From Massilia frigida (lineage in GTDB: Bacteria > Pseudomonadota > Gammaproteobacteria > Burkholderiales > Burkholderiaceae_D), in the NCBI RefSeq assembly GCF_011682175.1, contig NZ_WHJG01000041.1, positions 1 to 63,065 on the forward strand: 63,065 nt of DNA. Direction: 5' to 3'. This document shows, one piece after another, positions 1 through 8,802 of this stretch. Below the pieces are notes generated by a model that was not told the DNA's origin, made no database searches, and worked only from the letters and a program-made list of their open reading frames with translations. The translations under genes were made by a program, and so were the position numbers. Positions within the stretch are counted from its first letter, which is position 1; each line of letters begins with the position of its first letter.

Positions 1-107
1 GCGGCCTGGTGGGGGCCAACTCGGGCCAGGTGCTGCCGATGCGGACCATTGGACTGTCGCTGATCCCGGCGGCGCGCAGTGTAAGGGGGCTGGGGCGTAA
101 AAAATAG
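1..107 (+). CDS. C-terminal end of an unidentified protein (5' truncated by window)
   Basis: Reading frame 3 is open from the window edge to a TAG at 105-107 and gives about 34 residues ending in a basic tail (RGLGRKK). The residues GLVGANSGQVLPMRTIGLSL have no motif I recognise. The other two forward frames also close within about 110 bases, so the frame choice rests on the hairpin that follows and on convergence with proC. In relatives ubiA is a common neighbour of proC, but this tail does not look like a UbiA C-terminus to me, so I assign no function. Confidence 0.35.
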   Translation, partial: GLVGANSGQVLPMRTIGLSLIPAARSVRGLGRKK

Positions 108-117
108 GCGCGGCGGT

Positions 118-145
118 CCTGCGCCAAGGCGGCACTCGGCGCAGG
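118..145. terminator. Hairpin between convergent genes
   Basis: An 8-bp perfect inverted repeat (CCTGCGCC, 12-base loop, GGCGCAGG) lies between the stop at 107 and the proC stop at 194. No clear T-tract follows on either strand. It is probably a shared terminator for the two convergent units. Confidence 0.45.
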
Positions 146-193
146 AACGACGACGAGGGGAACGACGATGGAAGTGTCGCGAACGACGGGCAG

Positions 194-1009
194 TCAGCCC
201 GCCCCCAACTCATCCCCCAACTCCCTGCCCCGCGCCGCAGCCGCCTTGATCGCGGCCACCACCTTCTCCTTCACGCCACTGTCCTCCATGCTGCGCAAGG
301 CCGCATAGGTCGTGCCGCCCTTGGACGTGACGCGCTCCCTGAGCACCGACACCGCGTCATCCGACTGCGCCGCCAGTTGCGCCGCCCCCGTGAAGGTGGC
401 CAGCGCCAGTTGCTTGCCCTGCTGCGCCGACAAGCCCATCTCCTCGGCCGCCTGCTGCATCGCCTCGATAAAATAGAACACATACGCCGGCCCGCTGCCC
501 GACACCGCCGTCACCGGATCGATCATGTCCTCGCCATCGAGCCATACGGTCTGGCCCACGGCCTTCATGATGCCGTCCGCCGCCGCCTTCTGCGCCTCGC
601 TCACGCCCGCCGTGGCCACCATGCCGGTGATGCCAAGCCCGATCAGCGCCGGCGTATTCGGCATGGTCCGCACAATCGCGCCATAACCACCGAGCCAGCG
701 CGACAAATCCGCCGCCCGGATGCCCGCCGCAATCGACAGAATCAGCGGCGCGCCGGTCAACTGCGGCAGCAGCGCCGCCGCCACCTCGCGCATCTGCTGC
801 GGTTTAACCGCCAGCACGATCGCATCGCACGCGGCCAGCGCGCCATCGATTGCGCCGCTGGTGCTCACGCCATACTGCGCCTTGAGCCGCGCCAGCGCAT
901 CGGCATTCGGATCAACCACGTGAATATCCGCCCCCGCGGCCAGCTTGCCCGCCAGGCCTGCGATCAGCGCCGACGCCATGTTCCCACCACCGATAAACGC
1001 AATTTTCAT
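194..1009 (-). CDS. proC: Pyrroline-5-carboxylate reductase
   Basis: The enzyme reduces 1-pyrroline-5-carboxylate to L-proline with NAD(P)H in the cytoplasm, the last step of proline synthesis. The N-terminal Rossmann motif GGGNMASALIAG follows the first beta strand. The C-terminal dimerisation domain carries the family signature around VTAVSGSGPAYVF and the conserved ERVTSKGGTT region. Length (271 aa) is normal. An in-frame GTG lies 6 bases upstream (1015), but the ATG at 1009 is preferred because AAGGGTG sits at ribosome-binding distance and would be partly coding otherwise. yggS lies just upstream in the same direction, a conserved Burkholderiales pairing, so the two are probably cotranscribed. 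Confidence 0.96.
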   Translation of the reverse strand: MKIAFIGGGNMASALIAGLAGKLAAGADIHVVDPNADALARLKAQYGVSTSGAIDGALAACDAIVLAVKPQQMREVAAALLPQLTGAPLILSIAAGIRAADLSRWLGGYGAIVRTMPNTPALIGLGITGMVATAGVSEAQKAAADGIMKAVGQTVWLDGEDMIDPVTAVSGSGPAYVFYFIEAMQQAAEEMGLSAQQGKQLALATFTGAAQLAAQSDDAVSVLRERVTSKGGTTYAALRSMEDSGVKEKVVAAIKAAAARGRELGDELGAG

Positions 1010-1032
1010 AGCCACCCTTATTAGTATTGTCT

Positions 1033-1734
1033 TTATTCGTAGTGCCGCGAGCCGAAGATCGCACTGCCGACCCGCACGATGGTCGCCCCTTCCGCGATCG
1101 CCGCGCCCAGGTCGGCCGACATGCCCATCGACAGCGTATCGAGCGCCAACCCGCCCGCGCGCAGCCGCTCGTACAGCACCCGCAATTGGCGAAACGCCGC
1201 GCGCTGCCGGTCGACCTGGGCCTGCGCTTCCGGGATCGCCATCAGCCCGCGCAGGCGCAAGTGTGGCAGTTGCGCCACTGCGCGGGCCAATTCGGGTAAT
1301 GCTTCCGGAGTGACACCACTCTTGCTAGCTTCACCACTGATGTTAACTTGTAGACAGACATTCAAGGGCCCCAGTTGCGGCGGGCGTTGTTCCGATAAAC
1401 GCTGCGCTATCTTGAGCCGTTCGACGGTATGCACCCACGCGAAGCCGGCCGCGATGGGGCGCGTCTTGTTGCTCTGTATGGGGCCGATGAAGTGCCATTC
1501 CATTGGCGCGGCCGGCAGCGCGTGCGAAACCGCGGCAATTTTATCCAATGCTTCTTGCAAGTAATTCTCTCCGAACGCATACTGCCCGGCGGCAGCGGCT
1601 TCCAGTACGGCCTCGGCAGGAAAAGTCTTGGAAACGGCGAGCAATTGCACGTCGTTCCGGGAGCGGCCTGCGGCGTCGGCCGCAGCAACAATACTCGCAT
1701 CGACAGCTTGCAAGTTCTGGACGATTGTGGACAT
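1033..1734 (-). CDS. yggS: YggS-type pyridoxal-phosphate homeostasis protein (PLPBP)
   Basis: This is a single-domain PLP-binding TIM-barrel protein that buffers pyridoxal phosphate and amino/keto-acid pools; it is not known to be a conventional enzyme. The PLP lysine is in LLAVSKTFP near residue 40, followed by the family motif AFGENYLQEA and WHFIGPIQSNK. The C-terminal GMSADLGAAIAEGATIVRVGSAIFG is the phosphate-binding end. The reading frame is open much further upstream, but the family starts at MSTIVQNL, so the start is set at 1734 (an ATG two codons earlier is possible), giving 233 aa, the usual length. It is divergent from pilT and upstream of proC. Confidence 0.94.
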   Translation of the reverse strand: MSTIVQNLQAVDASIVAAADAAGRSRNDVQLLAVSKTFPAEAVLEAAAAGQYAFGENYLQEALDKIAAVSHALPAAPMEWHFIGPIQSNKTRPIAAGFAWVHTVERLKIAQRLSEQRPPQLGPLNVCLQVNISGEASKSGVTPEALPELARAVAQLPHLRLRGLMAIPEAQAQVDRQRAAFRQLRVLYERLRAGGLALDTLSMGMSADLGAAIAEGATIVRVGSAIFGSRHYE

Positions 1735-1825
1735 AATCATTTTCGGCGGGCAATTCAATGCAGGTCGGTCGTTGCGAAATGCGCACACCATCGGCACGCG
1801 CCCAATCACGGCACAGGGATTATAA

Positions 1826-2869
1826 ATGGACATCTCCGAATTACTCGCATTCTCCGTCAAGAACAAGGCATCCGATTTGCACCTCTCATCCGGCTTGCCG
1901 CCGATGATACGCGTGCACGGCGACGTTCGCCGCATTAATCTGCCGCCGCTGGAGCACAAGGATGTGCACGGCATGATCTATGACATCATGAATGACGGCC
2001 AGCGCAAGCAGTACGAAGAAATGCTCGAATGCGATTTCTCGTTTGCGATTCCGGGCCTGGCGCGCTTCCGCGTCAACGCCTTCAATCAGGAGCGCGGCGC
2101 ATCGGCGGTACTGCGGACCATCCCTTCAAAAATCCTGAGCCTGGAAGACCTCAACGCCCCGCGCATTTTCGCCGAACTGGCGATGCGCCCGCGCGGCCTG
2201 GTGCTGGTCACCGGCCCGACCGGTTCAGGCAAGTCGACCACGCTGGCGGCGATGGTCAACCACCTCAATGAAAACGAGTATGGCCACATCCTGACCATCG
2301 AAGACCCGATCGAATTCGTGCACGACTCGAAGAAGTGCCTGATCAACCAGCGCGAAGTCGGCCCGCACACGCTGTCGTTCAACAACGCGCTGCGCTCGGC
2401 GCTGCGCGAAGATCCGGACTGTATTTTGGTGGGCGAGCTGCGCGACCTGGAAACCATCCGCCTGGCCCTGTCGGCCGCGGAAACGGGCCACCTTGTGTTC
2501 GGCACGCTGCACACCTCCTCGGCCGCAAAAACCATCGACCGTATCGTCGACGTGTTCCCGTCCGAAGAAAAAGAAATGGTCCGCGCGATGTTGTCCGAAT
2601 CGCTGCAGGCCGTCATTTCGCAGACCCTGCTCAAGACGAAAGATGGCTCCGGCCGTATCGCCGCGCACGAAATCATGATCGGCACGCCGGCGATCCGCAA
2701 CCTGATTCGCGAAGCGAAGATCGCGCAGATGTACTCCGCGATCCAGACCGGCAGCTCGGTCGGCATGCAAACGCTGGACCAGAACCTGACCGACCTGGTT
2801 CGCCGCAACGTCATCTCCGGCGCTGCTGCGCGTTCGGCCGCCAAAACGCCGGAAAACTTCCCCGGCTAA
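1826..2869 (+). CDS. pilT: Type IV pilus retraction ATPase PilT
   Basis: PilT is the hexameric cytoplasmic motor that depolymerises type IV pili and drives twitching motility. The Walker A motif GPTGSGKST has its lysine at residue 136, the position seen in characterised PilT proteins. The Asp box (GHILTIEDPIEFVH), Walker B region (DPDCILVGELRD) and His box (TGHLVFGTLHT) follow, and the C-terminal AIRNLIRE retraction motif is intact. Length (347 aa) is normal. CAGGGA precedes the ATG. pilU follows after 16 bases, so the two form one transcription unit. Confidence 0.98.
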   Translation: MDISELLAFSVKNKASDLHLSSGLPPMIRVHGDVRRINLPPLEHKDVHGMIYDIMNDGQRKQYEEMLECDFSFAIPGLARFRVNAFNQERGASAVLRTIPSKILSLEDLNAPRIFAELAMRPRGLVLVTGPTGSGKSTTLAAMVNHLNENEYGHILTIEDPIEFVHDSKKCLINQREVGPHTLSFNNALRSALREDPDCILVGELRDLETIRLALSAAETGHLVFGTLHTSSAAKTIDRIVDVFPSEEKEMVRAMLSESLQAVISQTLLKTKDGSGRIAAHEIMIGTPAIRNLIREAKIAQMYSAIQTGSSVGMQTLDQNLTDLVRRNVISGAAARSAAKTPENFPG

Positions 2870-2885
2870 TTTTTAGGAATATTTA

Positions 2886-4022
2886 ATGGAACGCGACCAG
2901 GCCTCAAAATTCATGTTCGATCTGCTGCGTCTGATGACCAGCAAGAACGGCTCGGACTTGTTCATCACCGCCGGTTTTCCGCCGGCGATCAAGATCGACG
3001 GCAAGATCACCCCGGTGTCGGCCCAGCCGCTCACGCCATCGCACACCGCCGACCTGGCGCGCGCGATCATGAACGACAAGCAGACCGCCGGCTTCGAGCT
3101 GACCAAGGAAGCGAACTTCGCGATCAGCCCGGGCGACCTGGGACGCTTCCGGGTCTCGGCCTTCATCCAGATGAGTTCTGTCGGCATGGTCCTGCGTACC
3201 ATTACCACGGCCATTCCGCGCCTCGACGACCTGGGCCTGCCGGATGTCCTGAAAGACATCGTGATGACCAAGCGTGGCCTGGTGATCATGGTCGGCGCGA
3301 CCGGTTCGGGTAAATCGACGACGCTGGCGGCCATGGTCGGGCACCGCAACGAAAACAGCTACGGGCATATCATCACGATCGAAGACCCGGTCGAATACGT
3401 TCACCCGCACAAGAACTGCGTGATCACGCAGCGCGAAGTGGGCGTCGACACCGAGTCGTTTGAAGTGGCGCTGAAAAACTCGCTGCGCCAGGCGCCGGAC
3501 GTGATCCAGATCGGCGAGATCCGCGACCGCGAAACGATGGAACACGCGATTGCCTTCGCCGAAACCGGTCACCTGTGCATGGCCACCCTGCACGCCAACA
3601 GCGCCAACCAGGCGCTCGACCGCATCATCAACTTCTTCCCCGAAGAGCGCCGCCAGCAGTTGCTGATGGACTTGTCGCTGAACTTGAAGGGCATGGTGTC
3701 GCAGCGCCTGATTCCGATGAAGGAAACCAAGGGCCGCTGCGTGGCGATTGAAATCATGCTCAACTCCCCGCTCATTTCGGACCTGATCTTCAAGGGCGAT
3801 GTGCACGAGATCAAGGAGATCATGAAGAAGTCGCGCGAACTGGGCATGCAGACCTTCGACCAGGCGCTGTTCGACCTGCACGAAGCCGACAAGATCACCT
3901 ACGAAGACGCGCTGCGCAACGCCGACTCGGTCAATGACCTGCGCCTGAACATCAAGTTGAACGGCAAGGAAGCGAAGAACCGCGATCTCTCGCACGGCAC
4001 CGAGCATCTGGGTATCGTGTGA
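2886..4022 (+). CDS. pilU: PilT-like accessory retraction ATPase PilU
   Basis: PilU is the second retraction ATPase and works with PilT. Walker A is GATGSGKST with lysine at residue 143; the Asp box reads HIITIEDPVEYVHPH, Walker B APDVIQIGEIRDRE, and the His box TGHLCMATLHANSANQ. The C-terminal extension beyond the ATPase core (ending in LSHGTEHLGIV) and 378-aa length separate it from PilT. GGAATATTTA lies just before the ATG. The last codons overlap the next gene in GTGA. Confidence 0.97.
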   Translation: MERDQASKFMFDLLRLMTSKNGSDLFITAGFPPAIKIDGKITPVSAQPLTPSHTADLARAIMNDKQTAGFELTKEANFAISPGDLGRFRVSAFIQMSSVGMVLRTITTAIPRLDDLGLPDVLKDIVMTKRGLVIMVGATGSGKSTTLAAMVGHRNENSYGHIITIEDPVEYVHPHKNCVITQREVGVDTESFEVALKNSLRQAPDVIQIGEIRDRETMEHAIAFAETGHLCMATLHANSANQALDRIINFFPEERRQQLLMDLSLNLKGMVSQRLIPMKETKGRCVAIEIMLNSPLISDLIFKGDVHEIKEIMKKSRELGMQTFDQALFDLHEADKITYEDALRNADSVNDLRLNIKLNGKEAKNRDLSHGTEHLGIV

Positions 4023-4504
4023 CGGGCGCGCTCGATTTCAAGGCGGCCGATATTTCGGGCACGCCGGTGGACCTGGCCATGTACAAGGGCCAGGTTGTGC
4101 TGGTCGTGAACACGGCCAGCGCGTGCGGCTTTACGCCGCAGTACAAGGGCCTTGAAATCGTGTACCAGCAGTTCAGGAACAAGGGCGTGGCGGTGCTGGG
4201 TTTTCCGTGCAATCAGTTCCGCGGACAGGAGCCCGGCAGCGAGAGCGAGATCGGCGCCTTCTGCGAGAAGAACTACGGCGTCACGTTTGCGCTGTTTGCC
4301 AAGATCGATGTCAATGGCGACAACGCGCATCCGCTGTTCCAGCACTTAAAAAAAGCGGCGCCCGGATTGCTGGGTACCCAGCGGATCAAGTGGAACTTCA
4401 CCAAGTTCCTGATCGGGAAAGACGGCAGCGTGTACAAGCGCTACGCGCCGCTCACCAAGCCGGAAGAGCTGGTGGCAGATATCGAAAGGCTGCTCACCGA
4501 ATAG
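4019..4504 (+). CDS. Glutathione peroxidase family protein
   Basis: This is a thioredoxin-fold peroxidase (BtuE/GPx type) that reduces hydroperoxides with glutathione or thioredoxin. The catalytic cysteine is C36 in NTASACGFTPQYKGLE, with a Cys rather than selenocysteine. GFPCNQFRGQEPG and WNFTKFLIG carry the conserved Gln and Trp of the catalytic tetrad. Length is 161 aa, typical of bacterial members. The start is a GTG overlapping the pilU stop (GTGA), suggesting translational coupling to pilU although the functions are unrelated. Confidence 0.93.
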   Translation: MTGALDFKAADISGTPVDLAMYKGQVVLVVNTASACGFTPQYKGLEIVYQQFRNKGVAVLGFPCNQFRGQEPGSESEIGAFCEKNYGVTFALFAKIDVNGDNAHPLFQHLKKAAPGLLGTQRIKWNFTKFLIGKDGSVYKRYAPLTKPEELVADIERLLTE

Positions 4505-4672
4505 ACACTGCTTGTCACGCAGTACCCGCTTCATCCGCATCCCACCGTCATCCTCCACCGTCGTTCCCGCACAGGAATGACGAGGGCTCCTACATTCACA
4601 AAACAAATATCCTTCATCAAATAATGTGCTTACATCATTCAAAAAATGAATGACAAGCATTCGAATTTGAAA

Positions 4673-4702
4673 TTGGAGTTATATGCTGCGATGCCGCATA
4701 AT
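4673..4702 (+). promoter_or_regulatory. Possible sigma-70 promoter for the small exported protein
   Basis: TTGGAG (4673-4678), an 18-base spacer and CATAAT (4697-4702) lie about 38 bases before the next start codon. The surrounding 4600-4740 is noticeably A/T-richer than the coding sequence, as expected of a promoter region. TTGAAA at 4667 is an alternative -35. No terminator is clear between 4505 and 4670. Confidence 0.35.
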
Positions 4703-4740
4703 GTGTACATACCAACAAGACACATTAAACAAGGATCGAT

Positions 4741-4950
4741 ATGAACATCGTGAAGAACATGGAAGCCGTCCTCATCGCCGCAGTCGCACTGACCTTCGTC
4801 ACCGCCATGGCCTCGGCTGAAGCACCGCGCGCCCGCAGCGCCGCACCGACCTCGCCGGCTGCCGCCGCCAAGGCCGACACCGACATGACGACCATCGTCG
4901 TCACCGGCAAGCGCCTCTCCGCAGCAGAAAAAGCAAAGCAGGCCGCGTAA
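4741..4950 (+). CDS. Small exported protein with TonB-box-like segment
   Basis: This 69-residue protein has a hydrophobic signal segment (residues about 8-25, AVLIAAVALTFVTAMASA) with a likely cleavage after ASA. An Ala/Pro-rich stretch and a C-terminal DMTTIVVTGKRLSAAEKAKQAA-like end follow. The TTIVVTGKRL segment looks like the plug-entry sequence just before TonB-dependent receptor plugs (xxIVVTGxR), yet no barrel follows. AAGGA precedes the ATG at a good distance. It stands alone between pilU/GPx and the convergent glcF. The function is unknown. Confidence 0.7.
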   Translation: MNIVKNMEAVLIAAVALTFVTAMASAEAPRARSAAPTSPAAAAKADTDMTTIVVTGKRLSAAEKAKQAA

Positions 4951-4952
4951 TC

Positions 4953-6179
4953 TCAGGCCAGCGCCTGGTCGATCAACTCGATCCAGTGCGCGACAGGCGT
5001 CCGCGTGCCTGATTGAAGGTGTGTCTGGCAGCCGATATTGGCCGACACAATCAGCTCCGGGTTGGTGGCCTGCAAACTGGCCAGCTTGCGATCCCGTAAT
5101 TCAGTCGCCAGCGCAGGCTGCAGCACCGAATAGGTACCGGCCGAACCGCAGCACAGATGGCTGTCTGCACACAGCGTCACATCGACGCCGGCAGCACGCA
5201 ATACCCCTTCCACCTTGCCGCGGATCTGCTGTCCGTGCTGCAGGGTGCAAGGCGGATGAAACGCCACCCGCTTCGCCACTTTCCCCTTCAGCTTCGCTAC
5301 CAGTTCAGCCTCGAACTGCGGCATGATCTCGCTCAGGTCGCGCGTCAGCATCGCAATGCGCGCAGCCTTGGCGGCGTAGGCGCTGTCGTGCGCCAGCAGG
5401 TGTCCGTATTCCTTGACCGTGACGCCGCAACCCGACGCCGTCATCACGATCGCCTCGATTTGCCCACGCTCGACCAGCGGCCACCAGGCGTCAATATTGC
5501 GGCGCATGTCATCAAGGCCGCCTTCCTGGTCGTTCAGATGGTAGCGCAGCGCGCCGCAGCAGCCGGCCTTGGGTGCGGCCAGCAACTGCACGCCAAAGGC
5601 ATCGAGCACCCGCGCGGTGGCGGCGTTGATATCGGGCGCCATCGTGCTTTGCACGCAGCCTTGCAGCACCAGCATCTTGCGCGCATGTTCCCGCGCCGGC
5701 CAGTGGCCGGCACTGCGCGTCTTGGGCAGCTTGTCTTGCAGTGCCGGCGAGAGCAGCGGCCGGACCAGCTGGCCGGCCTTGAACGCCGGCCGGAAAATCC
5801 ACGCGCGCGGCAGCGCTTCCTTGAGCACCGCGCGCTTGATGCGTTCACCGAGCGGCCGCTGGACGCGTTCTTCGACCACCCTGCGGCCGATGTCGGCCAA
5901 GCGCCCGTAGCGCACGCCCGATGGGCATGTCGTCTCGCAGTTGCGGCACGTCAGGCAGCGGTCCAGGTGGGTCTGGGTCTTGGCGGTGACCGGCGCACCT
6001 TCGAGCACCTGCTTGATCAGGTAGATGCGCCCGCGCGGGCCGTCGAGTTCATCGCCCAGCAGCTGGTAAGTGGGACAGGTGGCGGTGCAGAAGCCGCAAT
6101 GCACGCAGGCGCGCAGGATCGCTTCGGCTTCGTCGCCATCGGGCGTGCCCTTGATGAAATCGGCGAGATTGGTTTGCAT
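4953..6179 (-). CDS. glcF: Glycolate oxidase iron-sulfur subunit GlcF
   Basis: GlcF is the electron-transfer subunit of membrane-associated glycolate oxidase, which converts glycolate to glyoxylate. Two 4Fe-4S ferredoxin motifs are visible: CVHCGFCTATCP near residue 20 and CLTCRNCETTCP near 75. The rest holds two CCG domains (GCVQSTMAPDIN, AGCCGALRYH, PPCTLQHGQQ, LCCGSAGTYS). The frame is open further upstream, but the start at 6179 (MQTNLADF) fits the family and overlaps the glcE stop in TAATG. Length is 408 aa. It is the third gene of glcD-glcE-glcF. Confidence 0.97.
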   Translation of the reverse strand: MQTNLADFIKGTPDGDEAEAILRACVHCGFCTATCPTYQLLGDELDGPRGRIYLIKQVLEGAPVTAKTQTHLDRCLTCRNCETTCPSGVRYGRLADIGRRVVEERVQRPLGERIKRAVLKEALPRAWIFRPAFKAGQLVRPLLSPALQDKLPKTRSAGHWPAREHARKMLVLQGCVQSTMAPDINAATARVLDAFGVQLLAAPKAGCCGALRYHLNDQEGGLDDMRRNIDAWWPLVERGQIEAIVMTASGCGVTVKEYGHLLAHDSAYAAKAARIAMLTRDLSEIMPQFEAELVAKLKGKVAKRVAFHPPCTLQHGQQIRGKVEGVLRAAGVDVTLCADSHLCCGSAGTYSVLQPALATELRDRKLASLQATNPELIVSANIGCQTHLQSGTRTPVAHWIELIDQALA

Positions 6180-7246
6180 TAGTACATCCGTGCGGGATTG
6201 AAAACCTGCGACGGATCGAAGGCCGCCTTCAGGCGTTGATGAATCCTGGCGACGCCTGGCGCCAGCGGCTGGAACACGCCTACGCCCTTGTCGCCGCCCC
6301 GGAACAGGGTCGCGTGGCCGCCCACCGCCGTCACCGCGCGCCGTATATTTTGCGCCATCGCCGCGTCGGCATCGACCTTGAGCCAGCGCTGCGCGCCGCC
6401 CCACTCGATCAGCTGCGCGCCGCGCAGGATGATGGCGCCCGTGGTCGACGGCACCGCCAGCCGCCACAGGCTGCCCTCGCCATCGAAAAACGCATGCCGC
6501 TGCTCGCGCAGCGCCGCCCAGAAGGCATCGCCGTCATCGACCGGCTGCCCGCCCAGCGTGAGCGCGGCGGCAACGACGGCCGCCTGCGCGCCCGACAGGC
6601 GCACAGTGAGCACGCCGGCATGCCAGCAACTGGCCGATATCGGCAGCGGCAGGCCGGCCCATTCGTTCAGGTGCCGCAACGCGTCGATTTCATCCATCGC
6701 AAAGCGCAAGGTGGTGTCGCACAACGGACGTGGCAGCACCTTGATGGAATGCTGCAGCATCAGCCCCAGCGTACCCATGGAACCGGCCAGCAGGCGCGAT
6801 ACGTCGTAGCCGGCCACGTTCTTCATGACCTGGCCGCCGAAGGTGAGCACCTCGCCCTTGCCGTCCATGAGGACCGCGCCGAGCACGAAGTCGCGCAGCG
6901 CGCCGCTGCTGGCGCGGCGCGGGCCGGACAGGCCGCTGGCGACCACGCCGCCGATGGTGGCGCCGGCGCCGAAGTGCGGCGGCTCGAACGCCAGCATTTG
7001 CTTGTGTTCTGCCAGCGCCGCCTCGATCTCGGCCAGCGGCGTGCCGCAGCGCGCGGTGATGACCAGTTCCGTCGGCTCGTAGTCGACAATGCCGCTGAAA
7101 CCGCGCGTGTCGAGGATATCGCCATCGGTGGCCTGGCCGTACCAGTCCTTGCTGCCGCCACCGCGAATGCGCAGGGTGCGGCCATCCCTTGCCGCCGCCA
7201 GTATCTGTTCACTGAAATGTTCGATCTGCTGCAAATTGTCTCCCAT
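6179..7246 (-). CDS. glcE: Glycolate oxidase FAD-binding subunit GlcE
   Basis: GlcE is the smaller flavoprotein subunit of glycolate oxidase. The N-terminal half is an FAD-binding type-4 fold with the motifs LRIRGGGSKDW, VDYEPTELVITARCGTPLAEIE and GGVVASGLSGPRRASSG. The GGQVMKNVAGYDVSRLLAGS segment follows. The C-terminal end (GVARIHQRLKAAFDPSQVFNPARMY) matches the family end, which pairs with GlcD. The gene is one base from glcD and overlaps glcF. Confidence 0.96.
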   Translation of the reverse strand: MGDNLQQIEHFSEQILAAARDGRTLRIRGGGSKDWYGQATDGDILDTRGFSGIVDYEPTELVITARCGTPLAEIEAALAEHKQMLAFEPPHFGAGATIGGVVASGLSGPRRASSGALRDFVLGAVLMDGKGEVLTFGGQVMKNVAGYDVSRLLAGSMGTLGLMLQHSIKVLPRPLCDTTLRFAMDEIDALRHLNEWAGLPLPISASCWHAGVLTVRLSGAQAAVVAAALTLGGQPVDDGDAFWAALREQRHAFFDGEGSLWRLAVPSTTGAIILRGAQLIEWGGAQRWLKVDADAAMAQNIRRAVTAVGGHATLFRGGDKGVGVFQPLAPGVARIHQRLKAAFDPSQVFNPARMY

Positions 7247-7247
7247 G

Positions 7248-8729
7248 TCAGAAACGCGGCAACCCGGCGAAGGGAAGCACGCCGCCGCTGACGCGCATCT
7301 TGCCGAATTCGGCGCAGCGGTTCAGCGTGGGGATGGCCTTGTCGGGATTGAGCAGGTGCGGCGCGTCGAAGGCGCGCTTGACGGCGAAAAAGGCATCGAG
7401 TTCGGCGCGCGTGAACTGCACGCACATCGAATTGATTTTTTCCATGCCCACGCCATGCTCGCCGGTGATGGTGCCGCCCACTTCGACGCACAGCGCCAGG
7501 ATGGCCGCCCCGAAGGCTTCGGCGCGGTCGAATTCGCCCGGCTGGTTGGCGTCGAACAGGATTAGCGGATGCAGGTTGCCGTCGCCGGCGTGAAACACGT
7601 TGGCGCAGCGCAGGCCGTAGGTCGCTTCCATCTGCGCAATCCCGGTCAGCACCTGCGCCAGGCTCTTGCGCGGGATGGTGCCATCCATGCAGTAGTAGTC
7701 GGGCGAGATGCGGCCCGCCGCCGGAAAGGCGTTCTTGCGGCCCGACCAGAAACGCAGGCGTTCGGCCTCGCTCTGCGACACGGCGATGGCGCTCGCGCCG
7801 GCAGCGTGCAGCACCGCCGACATGCGTTCGATTTCTTCATCCACTTCAAGCTGGGTGCCATCGGCTTCGCACAGGAGGATCGCTGCGGCGTCGGTGTCGT
7901 AGCCGGCATGGACGAACGGTTCGACCATGCGCGAGGAAGTCTGGTCCATCATCTCCAGCCCGGCCGGGATGATGCCGGCGGCGATCACGCTGGCCACCGC
8001 ATTGCCGCCGGTGACGACGCTGTCGAACGAGGCCATGATCACGCGCGCGGTGGCCGGCTTGGGAATGAGCCTGACCGTGACTTCCGTGACGATGCCCAGC
8101 ATGCCTTCGGAACCGATGAACACGGCCAGCAGGTCCAGGCCCGGTGCATCGAGCGCCTCGCCGCCAAGTTCGATGATGTCGCCATCGATGGTGGCAACGC
8201 GCACGCGCAGCACGTTATGCACGGTGAGTCCGTATTTGAGGCAATGTACGCCGCCCGAATTTTCGGCCACGTTGCCGGCGATGGTGCAGGCGATCTGCGA
8301 AGATGGATCGGGCGCGTAGTACAGGCCATGCGGCGCGGCCGCGTCGGAAATGGCCAGGTTGCGCACGCCCGGCTGCACCACCGCCAGCCGCGCGTAGGGT
8401 TCCGTGCGCACGATGCGGTTCATGCGCGCAGTCGACAGCACCACGCCGTCGGCAATCGGCAACGCCCCGCCCGACAAGCCGGTGCCGGCGCCGCGCGGCA
8501 CGATCGGCACCTTCAGTTCACGGCACACGTTGAGGATGGCCAGCACCTGCTCTTCGTCGTCGGGCAGGGTGACGATCATCGGCAGCTGGCGATAGGCGGC
8601 CAGGCCGTCGCACTCGTAGGGGCGGGTGTCTTCGGGGTCGGACAGCACGCAGCGCGCCGGCAGCACCGCCAGCAGCGCCTGGGCGACCTGCTGCCTGCGT
8701 TCGGGATCGATGGGAAGGGAGGCGGACAT
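7248..8729 (-). CDS. glcD: Glycolate oxidase catalytic subunit GlcD
   Basis: This FAD-linked oxidase subunit oxidises glycolate (and D-lactate) in the first step of glycolate use. It shows the PCMH-type FAD domain (VPIVPRGAGTGLSGGALP, CTIAGNVAENSGGVHCLKYG) and the C-terminal FAD-oxidase domain (FHAGDGNLHPLILFD, GGTITGEHGVGMEK). Length is 493 aa, normal. It is the promoter-proximal gene of glcDEF. No GlcC-type regulator or malate synthase gene is adjacent, so control is not visible here. Confidence 0.97.
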   Translation of the reverse strand: MSASLPIDPERRQQVAQALLAVLPARCVLSDPEDTRPYECDGLAAYRQLPMIVTLPDDEEQVLAILNVCRELKVPIVPRGAGTGLSGGALPIADGVVLSTARMNRIVRTEPYARLAVVQPGVRNLAISDAAAPHGLYYAPDPSSQIACTIAGNVAENSGGVHCLKYGLTVHNVLRVRVATIDGDIIELGGEALDAPGLDLLAVFIGSEGMLGIVTEVTVRLIPKPATARVIMASFDSVVTGGNAVASVIAAGIIPAGLEMMDQTSSRMVEPFVHAGYDTDAAAILLCEADGTQLEVDEEIERMSAVLHAAGASAIAVSQSEAERLRFWSGRKNAFPAAGRISPDYYCMDGTIPRKSLAQVLTGIAQMEATYGLRCANVFHAGDGNLHPLILFDANQPGEFDRAEAFGAAILALCVEVGGTITGEHGVGMEKINSMCVQFTRAELDAFFAVKRAFDAPHLLNPDKAIPTLNRCAEFGKMRVSGGVLPFAGLPRF

Positions 8730-8802
8730 GCATCGATTGTATGCGTTATCGCCGCTTTTGTCGTATCCTGCCTGATTATGATTCAGCTACCGGAAAACAA
8801 TC

